The notes under the pieces were generated by a model. The model saw nothing but the letters and a program-made list of their open reading frames with translations, had not been told where the DNA came from and ran no database searches. The position numbers were made by a program, and so were the translations under genes. Shown here one piece after another: positions 60,180-64,000 of a stretch of DNA of 64,000 nucleotides. The stretch comes from Anaerohalosphaeraceae bacterium (GTDB lineage: Bacteria; Planctomycetota; Phycisphaerae; Sedimentisphaerales; Anaerohalosphaeraceae). Each line of letters starts with the position of its first letter. The first letter of the stretch is position 1. Where the stretch lies: the NCBI GenBank assembly GCA_035378985.1, contig DAOSUR010000004.1, positions 1 to 64,000 of the forward strand. Reading direction: 5' to 3'.

Positions 60180-62327
60180 ATGAATTCGGAGAGGATACTG
60201 GAAGGGTTGACGGAGTCGCAGCGGCGGGCGGTGCTGCATCGGGAAGGGCCTTTGCTGGTCTTGGCGGGGCCGGGCAGCGGCAAGACGCGGGTGATTACCT
60301 GCCGGATCGCGATGCTGATTCACGGCGGGGTGCGTCCGTCACAGATTTGTGCGATTACGTTTACCAACAAAGCGGCCCAGGAAATGCGTCAGCGTGTGCT
60401 GTCGATGGGTGTGCCGGCGGGCAGCCATCTGAGCACCTTTCATTCGCTGTGTGTGCGGATACTGCGCCGGTACGGACAGGCGGCGGGAATCGAGCCGACC
60501 TTCAGCATTTATGACGAATCCGACCAGCTTCGCTGTATGAAGGAAGCGGTGGCGGCCTGTCAGATTTCCTCGTCAAATTTCTCCCCGTCGCGGATGCTGT
60601 CCATCATTTCCCGGCTGAAGAACGACCTGGAGGATGAGGAGGCGTTTGCGGCCCGTGTGAATGACTTTTTCGGGCAGACGGTCGCTTCGATTTATCGAAA
60701 ATATCAGGAGATTCTGCGGCGCAATCAGGCCCTCGATTTTGACGATTTGCTGGTGCAGACAGCCCTGCTGATGCGGAATTTTCCTGCGATTCGTCAGGAG
60801 CTGTCCGACCGGTTTCGGTATCTGCTGATTGATGAGTATCAGGATACCAACCACGCCCAGTATCAGATAGCCCGGGGACTGGCCGCTGCACATGGAAATA
60901 TCTGTGTGACAGGAGACCCGGACCAGTCGATTTACCGCTGGCGCGGGGCGGATATCGGCAACATCCTGGCGTTTGAGCGGGACTGGCCGAATGCGGCGGT
61001 GATCAAACTGGAGGAAAATTTCCGTTCGACGCCGAATATTCTGCGGCGGGCGGACCGGCTGATTGCGGGCAACAAGAAACGCAAGGCCAAAACGCTGATT
61101 CCGACGCGGCCGGAAGGGGAGGATGTGGTGATTCGGGTCTGCGAGGATGAACAGGATGAGGCGGAGCAGGTGGCCGCGGATGTTTCCGGTCTGCTCAATC
61201 AGGGGGTCAATCCGCAGGAAATTGCGGTGTTTTACCGAGTGAATGCGATGAGCCGCTCCGTGGAGGAGGCGTTTATCCGCCGGCGGATTCCCTATCAGGT
61301 GGTGCGGGGGGTGGAGTTTTATGCCCGAAAGGAAGTGAAGGATTTTCTCAGTTATCTGAAACTGATTGTCAACCCGTCGGATGATGTGGCGTTTGTGCGG
61401 GCGGTTTCCACGCACAGCCGCGGAATCGGGGACAAGACGATTGAGCGTCTGCAGGAGTATGCCTCCCGGAATCGTCTGCCGCTTTTGGCGGCGGCCGGAC
61501 AGGCCGGACGGATTGAAACGATTGCCTCCGGCACCCGCAAACGGCTGATGGAGTTTGCCGCTCTTTTTGAGCGGTTTCGGAAAGAATTGGACGAGGAGGC
61601 GTCGGAGATTATGAACCTTGTGTTCACGGAAAGCGGTCTGTCGGAGGCGTTTGAGGAGGCCGGAGATGAGGAAGCGATTGAGAATATCAACGAGCTGATT
61701 AATGCGGCGGCCGAGTATGACCGCACGGCGGAGAATCCTTCGCTGGCTGATTTTCTCCAGAGCATCGCCCTGTACAGCGATACGGATGCGTTTGACCCGA
61801 ATGCCGGACGAGTGTCCCTGATGACGCTGCATGCCGCCAAGGGGCTGGAGTTTTCCTGCGTGTTTATCATCGGTCTGGAGGAAGGGATGCTGCCGCATGA
61901 GCGTTCGCTGGAAGGCGGACCCGATGAGATGGAGGAGGAGCGGCGGCTGTTTTTTGTCGGGATGACGCGGGCCAAGGACCGGCTGACCATCAGTTACGCC
62001 CGCCATCGGCTTTTGCGGGGGCAGTTTCTGCGGTCGGTCCCCTCGCCGTTTCTTTACGAAATCGGGTTTGCCGGTGAAACGCAGGTTCGAGACCGAACGG
62101 AGGACTGGGAAGGACATTTCGGCCTGTCCAAAGAGCCGAAATGCCGACTGGAAAAAACAGGGCCGAAGTTTGCCGTCAATGAACGGGTGGAGCATTCCAA
62201 GTTCGGTCGGGGCAGCGTGAAGGAATTTCTGGACCTGGGCGAGGACAGCATCGTTGTGGTGCGTTTTGATTCGGGAACGACCAAATCTCTAATGCTCAAA
62301 TATGCGTCTCTGGTGAAAGTTCAGTAA
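60180..62327 (+). CDS. pcrA: ATP-dependent DNA helicase PcrA/UvrD family
   Basis: A 715-residue superfamily 1A helicase for repair and for clearing stalled replication or transcription. Motif I is GPGSGKT, Ia TFTNKAAQEMRQR, II LLIDEYQDTN, III VTGDPDQSIYRWRGAD, IV EENFRSTPNILRRAD, V SLMTLHAAKGLEF, VI VGMTRAKDRLTISYA. The C-terminal EHSKFGRGSVKEF region is the PcrA Tudor-like domain that binds RNA polymerase. It starts its own unit. Confidence 0.95.
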   Translation: MNSERILEGLTESQRRAVLHREGPLLVLAGPGSGKTRVITCRIAMLIHGGVRPSQICAITFTNKAAQEMRQRVLSMGVPAGSHLSTFHSLCVRILRRYGQAAGIEPTFSIYDESDQLRCMKEAVAACQISSSNFSPSRMLSIISRLKNDLEDEEAFAARVNDFFGQTVASIYRKYQEILRRNQALDFDDLLVQTALLMRNFPAIRQELSDRFRYLLIDEYQDTNHAQYQIARGLAAAHGNICVTGDPDQSIYRWRGADIGNILAFERDWPNAAVIKLEENFRSTPNILRRADRLIAGNKKRKAKTLIPTRPEGEDVVIRVCEDEQDEAEQVAADVSGLLNQGVNPQEIAVFYRVNAMSRSVEEAFIRRRIPYQVVRGVEFYARKEVKDFLSYLKLIVNPSDDVAFVRAVSTHSRGIGDKTIERLQEYASRNRLPLLAAAGQAGRIETIASGTRKRLMEFAALFERFRKELDEEASEIMNLVFTESGLSEAFEEAGDEEAIENINELINAAAEYDRTAENPSLADFLQSIALYSDTDAFDPNAGRVSLMTLHAAKGLEFSCVFIIGLEEGMLPHERSLEGGPDEMEEERRLFFVGMTRAKDRLTISYARHRLLRGQFLRSVPSPFLYEIGFAGETQVRDRTEDWEGHFGLSKEPKCRLEKTGPKFAVNERVEHSKFGRGSVKEFLDLGEDSIVVVRFDSGTTKSLMLKYASLVKVQ

Positions 62328-62354
62328 ACTGTATGTTGTTTAAGGGAATGAACT

Positions 62355-63764
62355 GTGAGTGCGAAGAATATCCATTTTTACTACAAGAATGTTTGTGAAG
62401 AAATTTTGGGGCCTGAACACGGGATTACCTCCGGTCAGTTTGCTGACCTGGCGAAGAAGACAACTCCGCTGATTGAGCGGCTCAACCAGGAACGCAAAAG
62501 CGGCAAGATACCCTATCGGGACCTGCCGTATCATTCCCGGTATCCAAAGGAGGTCAAGGAGCTGGCGGCCCGGCTTCAGCAGGAATGCGAAAACTTTGTG
62601 GTATTGGGAATCGGCGGCTCGGCACTGGGGAATATTGCCCTGCAGACGGCGCTGAACCCGTATCTGTACAATCTGGATTCCAAACAGCGCAAAGGGCCGC
62701 GTCTGTTTGTGTTTGACAATGTGGACCCGGTTCAGTTCGGCAGCTTTCTGGACTGGATTGGAGACCAGCTGAATAAGACCGTCTTTAACGTCATCAGCAA
62801 ATCCGGTCAGACGGCGGAGACGGCGGCGCAGTTTCTTGTGATTCGGCAGATGCTTCTGGAGCGGCTGGGGCCGGAGGGGTACAAAAAGCAAATCGTGGCC
62901 ACGACCGACCCGAAGAAGGGAACGCTGCGGGCCATTACGGACAAGGCCGGCTTTCGCGCGCTGGAGGTGCCGGACGGCGTGGGCGGGCGGTTCAGCGTGC
63001 TCAGTCCGGTCGGCCTTTTGAGTGCGGCGGTTTGCGGAATTGATATTGAGGCGCTCTTGGAGGGGGCCCGTCAGATGGATGAGCGGGTCAGCCGCACGGA
63101 CTTTTTCGCGAATCCGGCGGCCCTGAATGCGGCAATTCAGTGGCATTATTACCAAAGAGGCAAGCGGATTTCGGTGATGATGCCGTACTGCCATGCCCTC
63201 AAGGACCTTTCGGACTGGTATCGTCAGCTTTGGGCGGAAAGTCTGGGCAAGAAGACGGATTTGGACGGCAGGGCGGTTTTTGTAGGGCCGACTCCGGTCA
63301 ATGCTCTGGGGACGACAGACCAGCACAGCCAGGTGCAGCTGTACCGGGAAGGGCCGAATGATAAGGTCTTCACGTTTCTGCAGGTCAGGCAGTTTAAGCG
63401 GGACGTGGTGATGGGGGATTGTCCGCCGGAGGCACCGGAGCTGGGGTACTTGGCTCGAGCCAGTATGGCCAAATTGCTGAACAGCGAGAAATTGGCGACG
63501 GAATATGCACTGATACAGGACAAGAGGCCGTGTTTAACAGTAATTTTCGATTCGGTATGTCCCGAAACAGTCGGGCAGTTTTTCTATCTTTATGAAGTGA
63601 CGACTTCGCTGGCCGGCATGCTTTTCCATATTAACGCCTATGACCAGCCCGCCGTGGAGTTGGGCAAAGAGGCCACGTTTGCGCTGATGGGACGCGCGGG
63701 ATACGAAGAGATGGCCAAAAAGATTCGGCCGTTCCAGGAGACGGACAGCCGGTATCTTGTGTAA
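62355..63764 (+). CDS. pgi: Glucose-6-phosphate isomerase
   Basis: A 469-residue sugar isomerase linking glucose 6-phosphate and fructose 6-phosphate. VLGIGGSALGNIAL, ISKSGQTAETAAQFL, GVGGRFSVLSPVGLL and GTTDQHSQVQLYREGP with the catalytic Glu and His, and the C-terminal KEATFALMG segment, match the PGI family. The start is GTG with AGGGAA upstream. It follows pcrA by 27 bases. Confidence 0.95.
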   Translation: MSAKNIHFYYKNVCEEILGPEHGITSGQFADLAKKTTPLIERLNQERKSGKIPYRDLPYHSRYPKEVKELAARLQQECENFVVLGIGGSALGNIALQTALNPYLYNLDSKQRKGPRLFVFDNVDPVQFGSFLDWIGDQLNKTVFNVISKSGQTAETAAQFLVIRQMLLERLGPEGYKKQIVATTDPKKGTLRAITDKAGFRALEVPDGVGGRFSVLSPVGLLSAAVCGIDIEALLEGARQMDERVSRTDFFANPAALNAAIQWHYYQRGKRISVMMPYCHALKDLSDWYRQLWAESLGKKTDLDGRAVFVGPTPVNALGTTDQHSQVQLYREGPNDKVFTFLQVRQFKRDVVMGDCPPEAPELGYLARASMAKLLNSEKLATEYALIQDKRPCLTVIFDSVCPETVGQFFYLYEVTTSLAGMLFHINAYDQPAVELGKEATFALMGRAGYEEMAKKIRPFQETDSRYLV

Positions 63765-63780
63765 GAAACCGACAAGCAGA

Positions 63781-63813
63781 AAGGCCTTGCAAGTGTTTAC
63801 CTTGCAAGGCCTT
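63781..63813. terminator. Long hairpin between pgi and tRNA-Lys
   Basis: AAGGCCTTGCAAG (63781-63793) and CTTGCAAGGCCTT (63801-63813) form a perfect 13-bp stem with a seven-base loop. T runs are weak on both strands; on the minus strand TTTCTGCTT follows, so it most probably ends the tRNA transcript, and it may also protect the pgi mRNA 3' end. Confidence 0.6.
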
Positions 63814-63822
63814 ATGCCTAAA

Positions 63823-63895
<73 letters not shown>

Positions 63896-63912
63896 TTCGT
63901 TAAAGGTTCCGT

Positions 63913-63941
63913 ACTTTAGCAGGGGGTTGGGTGTCCTGCAA
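63913..63941 (-). promoter_or_regulatory. Promoter for tRNA-Lys
   Basis: On the minus strand TTGCAG (63936-63941) and TAAAGT (63913-63918) are 17 bases apart; the mature tRNA begins 17 bases after the -10 box. Confidence 0.6.
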
Positions 63942-64000
63942 GCGTAAATTTCCTCCGACTGCGTGAGAAGCCCTTTCCGAAGTCGGACGATTTGTACTTG

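Noticed and set aside
60573..62195. 540-codon open frame antisense to pcrA
   Set aside because: All seven helicase motifs are present on the plus strand; the minus frame has none.
63954..63987. Inverted repeat TCCGACT/AGTCGGA near the right edge
   Set aside because: Seven pairs with a 20-base loop and no T run; too weak to call, and the context is cut by the window end.

Overview
The window is chromosomal DNA from a bacterium that I place, by inference, in the Planctomycetota, most likely an anaerobic Phycisphaerae lineage (Sedimentisphaerales-like). Supporting signs are a 16S rRNA gene that ends in its own terminator with no 23S gene behind it, a DksA-type protein that has lost most zinc cysteines, a dockerin-like calcium loop on an exported protein, a minimal flagellin, and SPFH (HflK/HflC) genes expanded next to transporters. 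Gene density is high, operons are tight, and I see no prophage, insertion sequence or CRISPR array.

Layout. 1-184: 3' end of 16S rRNA and terminator. 0.2-4.5 kb: typA, a small winged-helix protein, a short-form alpha-glucan phosphorylase. 4.5-7.8 kb (minus): pyrR-pyrB-pyrC-NYN operon for pyrimidine synthesis. 8-9.7 kb: exported, catalytically doubtful subtilase. 9.7-11.2 kb (minus): pyruvoyl arginine decarboxylase and agmatinase, a two-step route from arginine to putrescine. 11.5-14.9 kb: DksA-like regulator and an M16 lipoprotein peptidase. 15-18.6 kb (minus): flagellar block fliK, a small unknown protein, fliC and fliS, with readable sigma-54 and sigma-28 promoters. 18.8-29.7 kb: housekeeping enzymes (FAD/Fe-S oxidoreductase, AmrS radical SAM enzyme, Nudix, PAC2, ketopantoate reductase, LpxH-like phosphatase, DHH phosphoesterase, aldo/keto reductase, SDR, ribosomal protein bL28). 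29.8-39.9 kb: M20 peptidase, malate dehydrogenase, then on the minus strand aspartate aminotransferase, a large membrane protein, a GT2 glycosyltransferase, alanine racemase and an unusual GGCT-domain fusion. 40-44 kb: Rrf2 regulator plus pstSCAB with a strong dyad on the promoter. 44-48.3 kb: two exported proteins, an unassigned structured RNA, a PutP symporter and a GNAT acetyltransferase. 48.3-60.1 kb: a divergent ABC permease and a seven-gene operon of three SPFH proteins, a heavy-metal P-type ATPase, an ABC exporter and a large membrane-anchored protein. 60.2-63.9 kb: pcrA, pgi and tRNA-Lys.

Most interesting items: (1) the seven-gene SPFH / P-type ATPase / ABC operon, which looks like a membrane-domain system with no described function; (2) the GGCT domain fused to a roughly 500-residue region with amidoligase-like motifs beside alanine racemase; (3) a free-standing structured RNA of about 130 nt at 46.1-46.23 kb with its own promoter and terminator; (4) flagellar promoters for sigma-54 and sigma-28, including one antisense to fliK; (5) the Rrf2 operator in front of a phosphate-type transporter. 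All assignments come from reading the sequence; no database search was run.
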